Translations under genes and position numbers: made by a program | From: Isotricha intestinalis | Lineage: Eukaryota > Ciliophora > Litostomatea > Vestibuliferida > Isotrichidae | Reading direction: 5' to 3' | Length of the DNA: 48,914 bases | Assembly: GCA_023807065.1 (NCBI GenBank) | Contig: JAJJLU010003585.1 | Span: 1 to 48,914 of the forward strand | Shown here: piece after piece, positions 39,995 to 48,580 of the stretch | Layout: each line of letters begins with the position of its first letter | Numbering within the stretch: the stretch's first letter is position 1 | Notes under the pieces: model-generated | Seen by the model: the letters and a program-made list of their open reading frames with translations, nothing else | What the model was told of the DNA's origin: nothing | The model's database searches: none

Positions 39995-41215
39995 ATGTCA
40001 ATAAAAAATGATCCATTTTTATTTAACCAAGATTACCCTCAAAAAACTTTTTCAACCTTATATAATATTAATAACTTAACAAAAATAAGAATAATCCAAA
40101 AGAATATAGTATACATAATAGGTCTTCCTTTAAATTTATCATCACCAGATAAATTATCAAAATATGAATATTTAGGACAATATGGAAAAATAAAAAAAAT
40201 AATAGTAAATAAAAATGGATATTCTCAGAATAAAAATTCAAATAAAACTTATTCAGCATATATAACCTATTCCTCCTTTGAAGAAGCATCATTAGCATTA
40301 TTGGCAATAGACAATAATTTTTATGATGATAATCTTCTTAGGACAAGTTATGGAACAACAAAATATTGTAATTTTTTCTTAAAAGGAATAAATTGTTTAA
40401 ATAGAGATTGTCTTTATATGCATAATTGGGCAAATGATAATGATATGATTTTAAAAGAAGATTGTTGTTCAAATAAACAAATATTTTATTTACAACAAAA
40501 AATAGCAGTTAAATATAGTGAAATATTTAATGAGGAGAAAAAAAATTATTTGATTAAAAAAGGAAATAAAGATAAAAAGTTTTTCTTAGATAATAATCTA
40601 TTTGGTTTTCCTACTGTTGATAAGATTTATGATAAACATGTTATTTATGATATTCAAAAGGAAAATTTTTTTGAAAATAAAAAAAATTTGATTTTTAATT
40701 ATAATAATAATGAAAATTTAAATAATGATTTTAATTTTGGAGAATTTAATGATGATTTGGAATATGTTTTAGTTAGAGAACCAAATAAAAAAAGGAAAAA
40801 ATATAAAAATTCAAGTAAGAAAAATTTAAAATATATTATAAATGAAAATGAAGAAAATCAAATAATTAAATTAAAAAGTAATTTAAATTCTTCTGAAACA
40901 ACTGCTAATTCACTTAATTCTTCTGAAAGAAGTTCAAATAATAATTTATATAATAGTAATAGTGGAAGTAGTAATTGCTCTGATTTTAAATTTAATAATA
41001 ATTTATTTTGTCATCCTGAGAAATCAAGATTTGATTTTGCAAATAATAATGAAAAAAATTGTTTAAATATTCCAAAGTTTATATTTGATATTATGAATAT
41101 TAAATATAAATCATTTTCTTTTTTTAATCAAATGAAATTTGTTAAACCTATTATTGATGATAATTTTTTATTTTCGAAAGAAAAAAATGATATTAAAAAG
41201 TGGAATCTCAATTGA
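39995..41215 (+). CDS. CNOT4: CNOT4-like RRM + CCCH zinc-finger protein, RING absent
   Basis: 406 aa. Residues about 30-120 form the CNOT4-type RRM: LTKIRIIQKNIVYIIGLP, YLGQYGKIKKIIVNK and YSAYITYSSFEEASLALLAI. It is followed by SYGTTKYCNFFLKGINC and a C-x8-C-x4-C-x3-H finger with Cys125, Cys134, Cys139 and His143, exactly the spacing of CNOT4. The remaining 260 residues are Asn/Ser-rich and disordered. CNOT4 homologues normally begin with a C4C4 RING giving ubiquitin-ligase activity. Here the protein starts about 30 residues before the RRM and no RING coding lies upstream. So it may keep RNA or NOT1 binding without E3 activity, or may be a paralogue. It is the only intact gene in the window ending in TGA. 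Confidence 0.82.
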   Translation: MSIKNDPFLFNQDYPQKTFSTLYNINNLTKIRIIQKNIVYIIGLPLNLSSPDKLSKYEYLGQYGKIKKIIVNKNGYSQNKNSNKTYSAYITYSSFEEASLALLAIDNNFYDDNLLRTSYGTTKYCNFFLKGINCLNRDCLYMHNWANDNDMILKEDCCSNKQIFYLQQKIAVKYSEIFNEEKKNYLIKKGNKDKKFFLDNNLFGFPTVDKIYDKHVIYDIQKENFFENKKNLIFNYNNNENLNNDFNFGEFNDDLEYVLVREPNKKRKKYKNSSKKNLKYIINENEENQIIKLKSNLNSSETTANSLNSSERSSNNNLYNSNSGSSNCSDFKFNNNLFCHPEKSRFDFANNNEKNCLNIPKFIFDIMNIKYKSFSFFNQMKFVKPIIDDNFLFSKEKNDIKKWNLN

Positions 41216-41639
41216 CTTAAATGGAATAGAGTTTATATTGATATTTAGAATAAAAATGAAATAATTTCAGTATATTGGAATTATTTTTCGTTAACAAAAA
41301 TTATTATTATATAAAACATTTTATATAAATATTTTATTATTAATTAAAAATAATACAAAGAAGTAAATGAAAAATGTTAATGATGTATAATTAAATATTT
41401 ATTTTGATTTTATAAAAAAATATTTAGAATTGTATAAGAATTTAAATTTAAATTTAAACAATTAAAAAAATATATTTTTAATAATATTTGCATTAACTAA
41501 GAATTTTTAAATGCAATTATTCTAAAAACTTCTAAACTTCTGAAATGTTTTTATTTTAAATATCTGTTTTCTTTGTATTGGAAGATTTTTTTAAGTAAAA
41601 TAATATAATTGAATTAAACTTATGAAGAATCTTATAAAT
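41216..41639. other. Intergenic, nothing identified
   Basis: AT-rich sequence following the CNOT4-like gene. No repeat, RNA gene or coding trace is recognised. Confidence 0.35.
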
Positions 41640-41860
41640 CATTAACTTATTTATTCCTGATTTTTTATTAGATAATCCCTATAATCAAAAATTGATGTTT
41701 TCACTATGGTATTATTATTTTACTTTTATTTGGTTATTTAATTGTTCTGATAGATAAAAGAAACAATACTGGAAAAATTATTGAAGAAATGATTGCTTTT
41801 ATCCTTTTATTTGCGAGAATTTTTGTAAGGAAGGTAATATTTTTTCAAGATCTTTCATAA
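41640..41860 (+). pseudogene. Possible relic of a membrane protein gene
   Basis: Two overlapping plus-strand frames look coding. The first includes IPDFLLDNPYNQKLMFSLWY. The second, open at 41696-41857, reads IILLLFGYLIVLIDKRNNTG and then MIAFILLFARIFVRKVIFF. A single frame change near 41715 would join them into one hydrophobic protein with two membrane segments. I tested reading the junction as a small intron and could not make the frame work. No family is recognised. It may simply be chance in T-rich DNA. Confidence 0.3.
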
Positions 41861-42395
41861 AATAATCTTGAGAAAAGAATAAATGTAAAAGATATGAATT
41901 AAAAAATTAATAATAGGAAAATATTTTGGAAATAAAATTGAATTAAGTGATAAAAATTTGAAATTTTATATCATAATGATGTAAAAGAGAAAATTTATTA
42001 TTTTTTCTAACATAGATAATGTAATTATTTGATATTTATGTTCAATAATCATATTTTATTATAAATTACCGATTATTTGAATATATTATTAATTTTAATT
42101 GATTATTTTTTTTTGTTTTTTTTGTAATTTAATATTATATGAAAAATGAATAATAAAGCATTTTCATAATTTGAATTAATATATAAATTATTTTAATATA
42201 TCCACCCGTGGAGGCATAATTATAAATAATATATTATAACCAGCATTCAAAAGTGGAAATTTGGTAAAGATTGTAAAAAAAAAAACATAACAAACATTTA
42301 AAAAATATTTTATTATGGTTAAAATTATTAAAAAATTAATTTAAGCTTAAAATTTAATCTTTAAAAGAACATAAAATTATAAATTAATTAAAAAA
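41861..42395. other. Upstream region of the SF-assemblin gene with a GC hairpin
   Basis: AT-rich except for a 12-base perfect inverted repeat TCCACCCGTGGA at 42201-42212, about 185 bases before the SF-assemblin start. In DNA with so little G and C this is conspicuous. It could be a protein-binding site or a small RNA hairpin. No other structure is recognised. Confidence 0.4.
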
Positions 42396-43208
42396 ATGAA
42401 TTCATCATCAATATCTCAATATCAACCAGAAAACCAAAATTTAAATCAATCTTGTTTATCAAATTTTAAAGTAAACCAAAACTTAGATAGACTAAATAAA
42501 ATATCTCAAAAATTAAATAATATCCATTTAAATATAGAAAATGATAAAAATTTAAAATATGATGAAGTTGAAACAAGATTAACAAATTTAGACGAAAGAG
42601 TTAATGAAGCAAATGAGGCAACATTTAAAACTTTTAATCAAACAAAAGAACAAATCTCAAATTTAATACAATTAATAGAAGAAGATAGACAACAATTTGA
42701 AGCATCATATGAAAGTAGAATGCAATATATTTCAAATTTAGAAGCTAAAATAATGCAAAAATTTAATAATGAAAATGTAGAAAGACAAAATATGGAACAA
42801 AGATTATATAATCAAATTGATGATAGATTTAATATATTAAGAAATGAATTGGCAATAGAAGAAAAAAATAGTAATGAATCAATTGAAAATTTAAAATTAT
42901 ATTTAGAAACTGAAGTTCCTAAAATTGTTGAACAAATGCAAAATGAACAAAGAGATAGAGAAGAAGTAGATAATTTAATAAATAAAATGATTGATGATGA
43001 ATATAATAGATTAATGAATATGGTTTCTAATGAAAAATCTGCAAGAGAAGAAACTGAACAAGCTTTTCTTGATATGTTAAGAAGTATTATTAATAAAATT
43101 AAAACTGAAATGGAAAATGAAAAAAAAAATAGAGAAGCTACTGAAGAAAATTTATTAACCTTACTTGAAGAAACTTGTAATAAATTAGATGATGCTACTA
43201 AATATTAA
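42396..43208 (+). CDS. SF-assemblin / beta-giardin family coiled-coil protein
   Basis: 270 aa, the family's usual length. A short Asn/Gln/Ser head of about 30 residues is followed by a continuous alpha-helical rod. Typical blocks are RLTNLDERVNEANEATFKTF, ISNLEAKIMQKFNNENVERQ and EEVDNLINKMIDDEYNRLMN, with the E-x-x-x-R/K periodicity that characterises SF-assemblins. These proteins polymerise into 2-nm filaments that make the striated rootlets or fibres attached to basal bodies in algae, ciliates, Giardia and apicomplexans. It most likely acts at basal-body fibres. The next gene, 261 bases downstream on the same strand, is also coiled-coil and could be cytoskeletal, although that link is inference. 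Confidence 0.85.
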   Translation: MNSSSISQYQPENQNLNQSCLSNFKVNQNLDRLNKISQKLNNIHLNIENDKNLKYDEVETRLTNLDERVNEANEATFKTFNQTKEQISNLIQLIEEDRQQFEASYESRMQYISNLEAKIMQKFNNENVERQNMEQRLYNQIDDRFNILRNELAIEEKNSNESIENLKLYLETEVPKIVEQMQNEQRDREEVDNLINKMIDDEYNRLMNMVSNEKSAREETEQAFLDMLRSIINKIKTEMENEKKNREATEENLLTLLEETCNKLDDATKY

Positions 43209-43469
43209 ATTTTTCATTGTTTAATTATATTTTTTTTATTTAATTTTTTTGATAAGGAATTTTTGTTTTTTTATAAATTATTTTATAATGTTATAAAATA
43301 TTTATTTGATTTATTTATAAAGATTTTTTTAATTATTTATCAATATTTTCTAAAATAAAAAATATCTATTTTTCTGAATTATGAAATTTAAATTTAAATT
43401 TTTATGTTTAAGTTAATAATTAATGATATAAAATAATAAAAACATAAAATAAATAAAAATTATTTAAAA

Positions 43470-45935
43470 ATGAATAATTACCCAAAAGGAAGTAATTTTA
43501 ACAAGAATTATCAAAACAATAACTTTAATAATAATATAAATTATCAAAATACAAACTTTAACCATTATCCGAGTAATTACCAAAATTCCAATAACAATCA
43601 TAACAATTATAATAATAATAATTTCCAAAACAACAATTTCCAAAATTATAACAATAATATAAATTATAATAACAATTACCCAAATAATCAAAATATAAAT
43701 TATTCTTATTCGCCAAATGAATATAATGGATATAACAATTTTAACAATTCAATAAATCAAGAAATGAATAATTATTTCCGTACAGAATTAAAATCTCGAG
43801 GAATAAATTTGACTCGTGGAAATTCAATTCAAAATATAAGAGAACAAGAAAGAGAAAGAAAGAAAGCATTAAGAGATAATATAGAAAGTCAAATAGCATT
43901 ATCAAAGCAAACTAAATTAGAAGAATTAATGAGAAAAAGAAAAGAAGATGAACAATATTTAAAAGATATGGAAATATGTTTTCCCTTTGGAAGAGGAGGA
44001 GGAGGTGCTCCTGTTAGAGATAAAAATGGTAGTGTAGTTGCCACTCGAAGAGCTTTGATTAGTGATCCTAAATATAATTTAGTTCAAATTAATGTTGATG
44101 ATGATTATTATGATGTTTGGGGAAGGGATAAAAAATTTGGACTTGTTATTAATAAAAATAATAATTTGGGAAACAATGCAAGAAGTGTTAGTGCTAGGAA
44201 TATTAATGGAAATTTTGCAGAATTTAATAATAATGCTAATTATGGGAATAGTAATTTTAATAATGGGAATTTTTTTAATAATAATAATTTTAATAATAAT
44301 AATGAACAAAAAAGTAATTTTGCTGATAATCAGAATTTTAATGTAAATAATAATTTAAATAATGAAAATAATTTTAGACCTAAATCTACATTAATTCAAA
44401 ACAATAATAAAAATTTGAAAAATAATAATGGGAATCAAAATGATGCTTTATCTTTAAATAATATTAGAGTCGTAGAGGAATTTCCTTCACGTGAAGATTA
44501 TTATAATATGTATAATAATAATGAAAATAATAATAATAATTTACCTAAAAATAAAAATAATATAGATGAATTTGATTTAGAAAAAATAAAAAGAGATGAA
44601 AAATATGCAAATGACCTTTTACTTCAAATTAAAGATAATCAAAATAGACGTTTACTTGAAAAACAAAGAAAAGAAGAAGAAGATGCAAGAGAAGAAGAAA
44701 GATTAAGAAGAGAAAATGAAGAATTAGAAAGAAAAGCAGAAGAAGAAAGAAATAAAATAAAAGAAAAGCAAAGAAATATTCAAAATAATTCTGATAATAT
44801 TCAAATTTATGAAGGAAATAGAATTATTAGAAGTAATAATAATCATATAATTAATATTCCAAATTTTGAAGAAGGAGAAATTTTTGATAATAATCAAAGA
44901 AATATTGATGAAGAAAAAATTAATAAATTAGAACAAATTGAAATTGAAAGTAGATTACAATTAAATAATGAAATTATTAAATTAAGACAACAAATGCAAG
45001 ATCAACAAAATGAATTATATAATCAAATTAATTTTTTAAAACAACAAACTCAAAATGCAAATATGGAAAGATTTGAGGCTTTAAAAGAAATAGAAAAATT
45101 AAAAGATGAATTATCCAAACAAAAAAATGAAGAACAATTAAGGAAAAAATATGTTACTGATATTGTGTCTAATGGAATTCAAAATAATCAATATAATGAA
45201 AATTATAATAATTATAACAATCATAATTATAATAATAATTATAATGAAAATAATTTTTATGATAATTATAATGAAAGGTTAGATAATAATATACTTTATA
45301 ATATGAAATTAGAGAATAATGATAAAATTAATATTCGTAGGGTAAATAAAGATGAAAATGAAAATTCTAATTTCAGTGATTTTAGTAAAAATAATAAAAA
45401 TAATAATATTAATTTGCAATCCATGGAAAATAATTCTAAATTTGTTATTAATGAAAACAATAATAATAATGATTTTCAATTGCTTGAGAATAATTCTGAG
45501 TTTGTTAATTTGGAAAAAGAAAATAATAATAATATTGATTTTAATTCAATGAATAATAATAGAGATTTCATTAATTTTGATAAAGATAAAAAAAATATAA
45601 ATATTAATTTACAATCATTGGAAAATAATTCTAAATTTGTGAATATTGATGGTAGAGATTATGAAAAAAATGAAGAGTTTCAATCTAATGTTTCATACAA
45701 TAATCCAAATGAAATTCATAATTTCAATTTTCACAAAAATTTAATTACTTCAAATGAGTTTAACAATAAAAAAGATAAGAATAATTTTAATTATAATCAA
45801 ATTGATTCATCCAATACTGAAAATAATTTTGAACCTTTAGAAAGTCGAGATATAAATCAAATTTTAACTAAAAATGTAGAAAGATTAAAATATTTATCTA
45901 AAATAGATGGAAAATTAAATAATGAAACTTATTAA
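43470..45935 (+). CDS. Asn-rich coiled-coil protein with a glycine motif and internal repeats
   Basis: 821 aa. Residues 1-105 are almost entirely Asn, Tyr and Phe. About 110-170 form a charged helix (REQERERKKALRDNIESQIA) leading to a conserved-looking motif PFGRGGGGAPVRDKNG at about 172-187, and then LVQINVDDDYYDVWGRDKKF. A long Asn-rich linker follows. A coiled coil lies at about 365-570 (RKEEEDAREEERLRRENEEL, LRQQMQDQQNELYNQINFLK). Residues about 645-735 hold a degenerate repeat of about 22-28 aa around ENNSKFVN. The architecture resembles centrosome or basal-body scaffolds, but I cannot assign a family. Its position beside SF-assemblin is compatible with a cytoskeletal role. Confidence 0.75.
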   Translation: MNNYPKGSNFNKNYQNNNFNNNINYQNTNFNHYPSNYQNSNNNHNNYNNNNFQNNNFQNYNNNINYNNNYPNNQNINYSYSPNEYNGYNNFNNSINQEMNNYFRTELKSRGINLTRGNSIQNIREQERERKKALRDNIESQIALSKQTKLEELMRKRKEDEQYLKDMEICFPFGRGGGGAPVRDKNGSVVATRRALISDPKYNLVQINVDDDYYDVWGRDKKFGLVINKNNNLGNNARSVSARNINGNFAEFNNNANYGNSNFNNGNFFNNNNFNNNNEQKSNFADNQNFNVNNNLNNENNFRPKSTLIQNNNKNLKNNNGNQNDALSLNNIRVVEEFPSREDYYNMYNNNENNNNNLPKNKNNIDEFDLEKIKRDEKYANDLLLQIKDNQNRRLLEKQRKEEEDAREEERLRRENEELERKAEEERNKIKEKQRNIQNNSDNIQIYEGNRIIRSNNNHIINIPNFEEGEIFDNNQRNIDEEKINKLEQIEIESRLQLNNEIIKLRQQMQDQQNELYNQINFLKQQTQNANMERFEALKEIEKLKDELSKQKNEEQLRKKYVTDIVSNGIQNNQYNENYNNYNNHNYNNNYNENNFYDNYNERLDNNILYNMKLENNDKINIRRVNKDENENSNFSDFSKNNKNNNINLQSMENNSKFVINENNNNNDFQLLENNSEFVNLEKENNNNIDFNSMNNNRDFINFDKDKKNININLQSLENNSKFVNIDGRDYEKNEEFQSNVSYNNPNEIHNFNFHKNLITSNEFNNKKDKNNFNYNQIDSSNTENNFEPLESRDINQILTKNVERLKYLSKIDGKLNNETY
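45402..45660 (+). repeat. Protein-level degenerate tandem repeat
   Basis: Inside the 821-aa protein, four successive units read NLQSMENNSKFVINE, DFQLLENNSEFVNLE, DFNSMNNNRDFINFD and NLQSLENNSKFVNID, separated by Asn or Lys runs. Units 1 and 4 are the most alike. The nucleotide copies are diverged, so this is an old or constrained duplication rather than a recent slippage. Confidence 0.75.
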
Positions 45936-46159
45936 TTAAATATAAATATTTATAAATTAAATGAATAAAAATATTATAAATTACATTTATTATTTTTTAT
46001 TGTTTTTTAAAATAATAAATCAATTATAATATATTAATCCATATTTTTCAAATTAAACATCCAAAAACTATATTTTTGTTTCTTCTAAGTAATATAAAAT
46101 AGAATATATGAATTAGTTTTTATTTAATATTAATTCTATAAATTATCTAATCTCCAGAA
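45936..46159. other. Intergenic, nothing identified
   Basis: AT-rich 3' region of the coiled-coil gene with no coding or RNA signal. Confidence 0.35.
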
Positions 46160-46930
46160 TTTGAATTAATTCATTGTAAGTGATTCAAAAACATTTATAT
46201 CCATACCATTAATTAATTTTCAAATTTCAAAAGATCTTCTTTTAAAAAATTTATTTTTGCTCAAGTTTTTTTACCTAAATATTCTAGATTATATGTTATC
46301 TATTTTTATTCTTTTTATTTAGTTCTAGAATAATAAATTTAATAAAGAATCATATGTATATATTTTAAGAAAGATTATCTAATAAAAGAATAAAGTAAAT
46401 CTTCTTTAATAGTTATTATACAATAATCATCGAATTTTAAAGGCAAAGAAGGAATTTCTAGATTTTCTTCTTTTTTATCTTTTTTTCTCTTGGAATTTTA
46501 AACATATAATTCATAATAATTTATTTGTTAAAAGTCATTTATTCAACTTTCTAAATAATCATTTAAATTCATTTCTCCATTTGGAATTAAATAAATTAAT
46601 TGTTAAATTTATTTTTATTTTATTTTGATTTTAAAAAGAAATAAATATTTCTCAATTTTTTATCTTTTTTTATTTTTTTATCATTATTTAAATTATAGAG
46701 GAGAGTAACTGTAATTTTTGTTATAAAGATAATATTTCTTTATTGTTTTATTATTCTTCAATATTTTTATTATCTTCTTCTTTAATTGAAGTGGATTATC
46801 TAATTCTTTTGAATATGAAATATCTTTTGTTTGAATATTATATTATTTAGAGAGGTGATTTCATATATCTATTAATATCTTTATTGATATATTTGAATTA
46901 AAAATCAAATATTGATTATAAAATATATTA
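46160..46930 (-). pseudogene. Possible decayed gene on the minus strand
   Basis: Protein-like pieces appear in more than one frame on the minus strand. They include QLIYLIPNGEMNLNDYLES, a 40-codon open stretch at 46378-46497 containing NSKRKKDKKEENLEIPSLP and LKFDDYCIITIKEDLLY, and an upstream piece with TKDISYSKELDNPLQLK. They are interrupted by about one stop per 14 codons, mostly TAA where Gln would be plausible. In DNA this AT-rich a random frame would have about one stop per 10 codons, so the excess openness is slight. Best read as an old relic or chance. No family recognised. Confidence 0.3.
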
Positions 46931-47050
46931 TGAATATCAAACTCATTTTTTTTATTTTTGTTAATTTTTTTTTGTAATTTTTGTTTTTGTTTTTTTTAAT
47001 TAGAATTTATTTTTGGTTTTTTAAACAATATATATATTTTTTTTTTAAAT
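46931..47050. other. T-rich leader of the next gene
   Basis: A strongly T-rich stretch directly before the ATG at 47051, presumably promoter and 5' leader. No named element. Confidence 0.35.
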
Positions 47051-48067
47051 ATGAATTGCACTGAAAGAGATAATTATTTTTCAATTTATATGAAAAAAAA
47101 AGAAAATTTAAATAAAAGTAAAAAAAATATTTTTGGAAAATCAAATAGAACATTGAAAAATTCAAATGTTTCAAATTTAAATATCCATAATGAAAAATCA
47201 GTTAAAAAATTAATTTTTGAGACATCTGGTAAAAAAGAAAGATCTTCTATATCATATATAAGAAATAATTTATTTAATAATAAAAATAAAGAAATTATCA
47301 CAAGTGATAAAAATGATGATTTTCTTGATGATGATGATAAAATTGATTATTTACAAAAAAAGATTTTTGGAATTTTAGATGTGATAGATGATTTTAAAGC
47401 AAAGTTTTTTATAAATAATGAAAAAGAAATTGAAAAAAAAGAAGTGAAAAAAAATAATAATTCAAAAAGTAATCCAAAACAACTTAAACATATAAAAACA
47501 AATTATAGAGTAATATCAAATATTGAAAATAGACAAAATATTTTTATGACCAATAATTATAATAATAACAATAATATTCAACCAAAAAATATTTTTATTA
47601 AAAAAAATAATAATAATCATCCTAAATCTAACAGTCAATTAGTTTCTGAACAAAAAATAAAAGAAACTTTATTAAAAAGAAGAATTGATTATAGTAATTC
47701 AATAAATAAAAAAGTTTTAAAAAAAAAAAATAAAAATTTATCTCAAAGTCAAGTTTTTAAAAATAAAAAAATATTTAATAATAATACACCTAGATTAAAA
47801 AAATTAAATGATAATTTGGAAATTGGAAGTGATAATTCAACAAGAGAAATGTCAGAAAAAGTTTTTAATGGGGGAAATTTAATAAATAAAAATAGGAAAA
47901 CATTAATAAATAATGTAAGTAGACAAAATAAAATAAGAGGAATTAAAATTAAGGATTTTAAACAATTAACCAAAAATAATAATGATAATGAACAGTATAA
48001 ATGTATATCTGAAAGGTCACAAAATACAAAAAATATTTGTAAAAAATATGAGTTTGATATTGATTAA
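47051..48067 (+). CDS. Unrecognised basic Asn/Lys-rich protein
   Basis: 338 aa, strongly basic, rich in Asn, Lys and Ser, with no family recognised. The N-terminal 60 residues are basic (KKKENLNKSKKNIFGKSNRT). A short helical, possibly ordered segment lies at about 95-125 (DDKIDYLQKKIFGILDVIDD), and a conserved-looking stretch at about 215-250 (IKETLLKRRIDYSNSINKKV) precedes a Lys run. There is no signal peptide or membrane segment. It could be a nuclear or cytoskeleton-associated protein; nothing more specific can be supported. The 1-kb open frame in DNA with frequent random stops argues for a real gene. Confidence 0.65.
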   Translation: MNCTERDNYFSIYMKKKENLNKSKKNIFGKSNRTLKNSNVSNLNIHNEKSVKKLIFETSGKKERSSISYIRNNLFNNKNKEIITSDKNDDFLDDDDKIDYLQKKIFGILDVIDDFKAKFFINNEKEIEKKEVKKNNNSKSNPKQLKHIKTNYRVISNIENRQNIFMTNNYNNNNNIQPKNIFIKKNNNNHPKSNSQLVSEQKIKETLLKRRIDYSNSINKKVLKKKNKNLSQSQVFKNKKIFNNNTPRLKKLNDNLEIGSDNSTREMSEKVFNGGNLINKNRKTLINNVSRQNKIRGIKIKDFKQLTKNNNDNEQYKCISERSQNTKNICKKYEFDID

Positions 48068-48342
48068 ATATTTTTTAAAATATTTATTGAATATTTTTTT
48101 CAAATCATAATTTATTAAATAATATATAATGTGAAATATTATAATTTTATTAATTTTAACTTTTATAAAAATATAAAAAGTAATATTCATAATTCTTTTA
48201 TAATTGAAATTAAAAAAAATAGAAAATAATACAAAAAAAAAATCAAATAGTAAAATTAAATCAATTAATATGTATAATAACATAAAAATAAAAAAAGAAA
48301 TTATTTAAAAATTATAAATAGTAATATCCTTAAAAATTTATG
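48068..48342. other. Intergenic, nothing identified
   Basis: AT-rich 3' region of the preceding gene. The antisense frame here is Ile/Phe/Tyr-rich low-complexity sequence and is not treated as a gene. Confidence 0.35.
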
Positions 48343-48580
48343 CTATGCAATTTCAGCATAAGGAGTTTTTTCCTTTGTCCAATTTGAAACTAAATCTCTT
48401 GAATAGAAAAAATTTGCTGCACTCATATGATTAATATTGAAATTTTTTTGCTTCATATACTACGTTTTGATCTGATTTTTTGACTATATTTAATATAAAA
48501 AAATAATGATTTTTTTTCCTTCTTCACTTTCTCTTTTGCCTCTCCATTTACTACTTTTTTAAAAGCATCCAAACAATTAC
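48343..48580 (-). pseudogene. Possible HMG-box gene relic
   Basis: Minus-strand fragments in shifting frames: NCLDAFKKVVNGEAKEK near 48578, YIKYSQKIRSK, an overlapping frame with DQNVVYEAKKF, and a 37-codon frame 48456-48343 containing SAANFFYSRDLVSNWTKEK and then TPYAEIA before TAG. In order these resemble an HMG box: opening F-x-x-x-S/Y-x-x-x-R-x-K, then N/Q-P-x-V, then W-x-x-L/K-T/S-K-E-E/K-K-x-P-Y-x-E-x-A. At least two frame changes break it. The assignment rests on residue patterns only and is tentative. Confidence 0.35.

Noticed and set aside
41710..41760. A 45-nt GT...TAG intron joining the two hydrophobic frames
   Set aside because: Splicing at the available GT and AG sites produces an immediate in-frame TAA or TGA, so the frames do not join.
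43464..44346. Ile/Val- and Met-rich frames overlapping the coiled-coil gene on both strands
   Set aside because: They are translations of AAT/AAC (Asn) runs in other frames and carry no domain signal.
46160..46930. Ciliate nuclear code with TAA/TAG as glutamine
   Set aside because: All conserved genes in the window are open under the standard code and end in TAA. The stop-rich stretches also contain frameshifts, so decay is the simpler reading.
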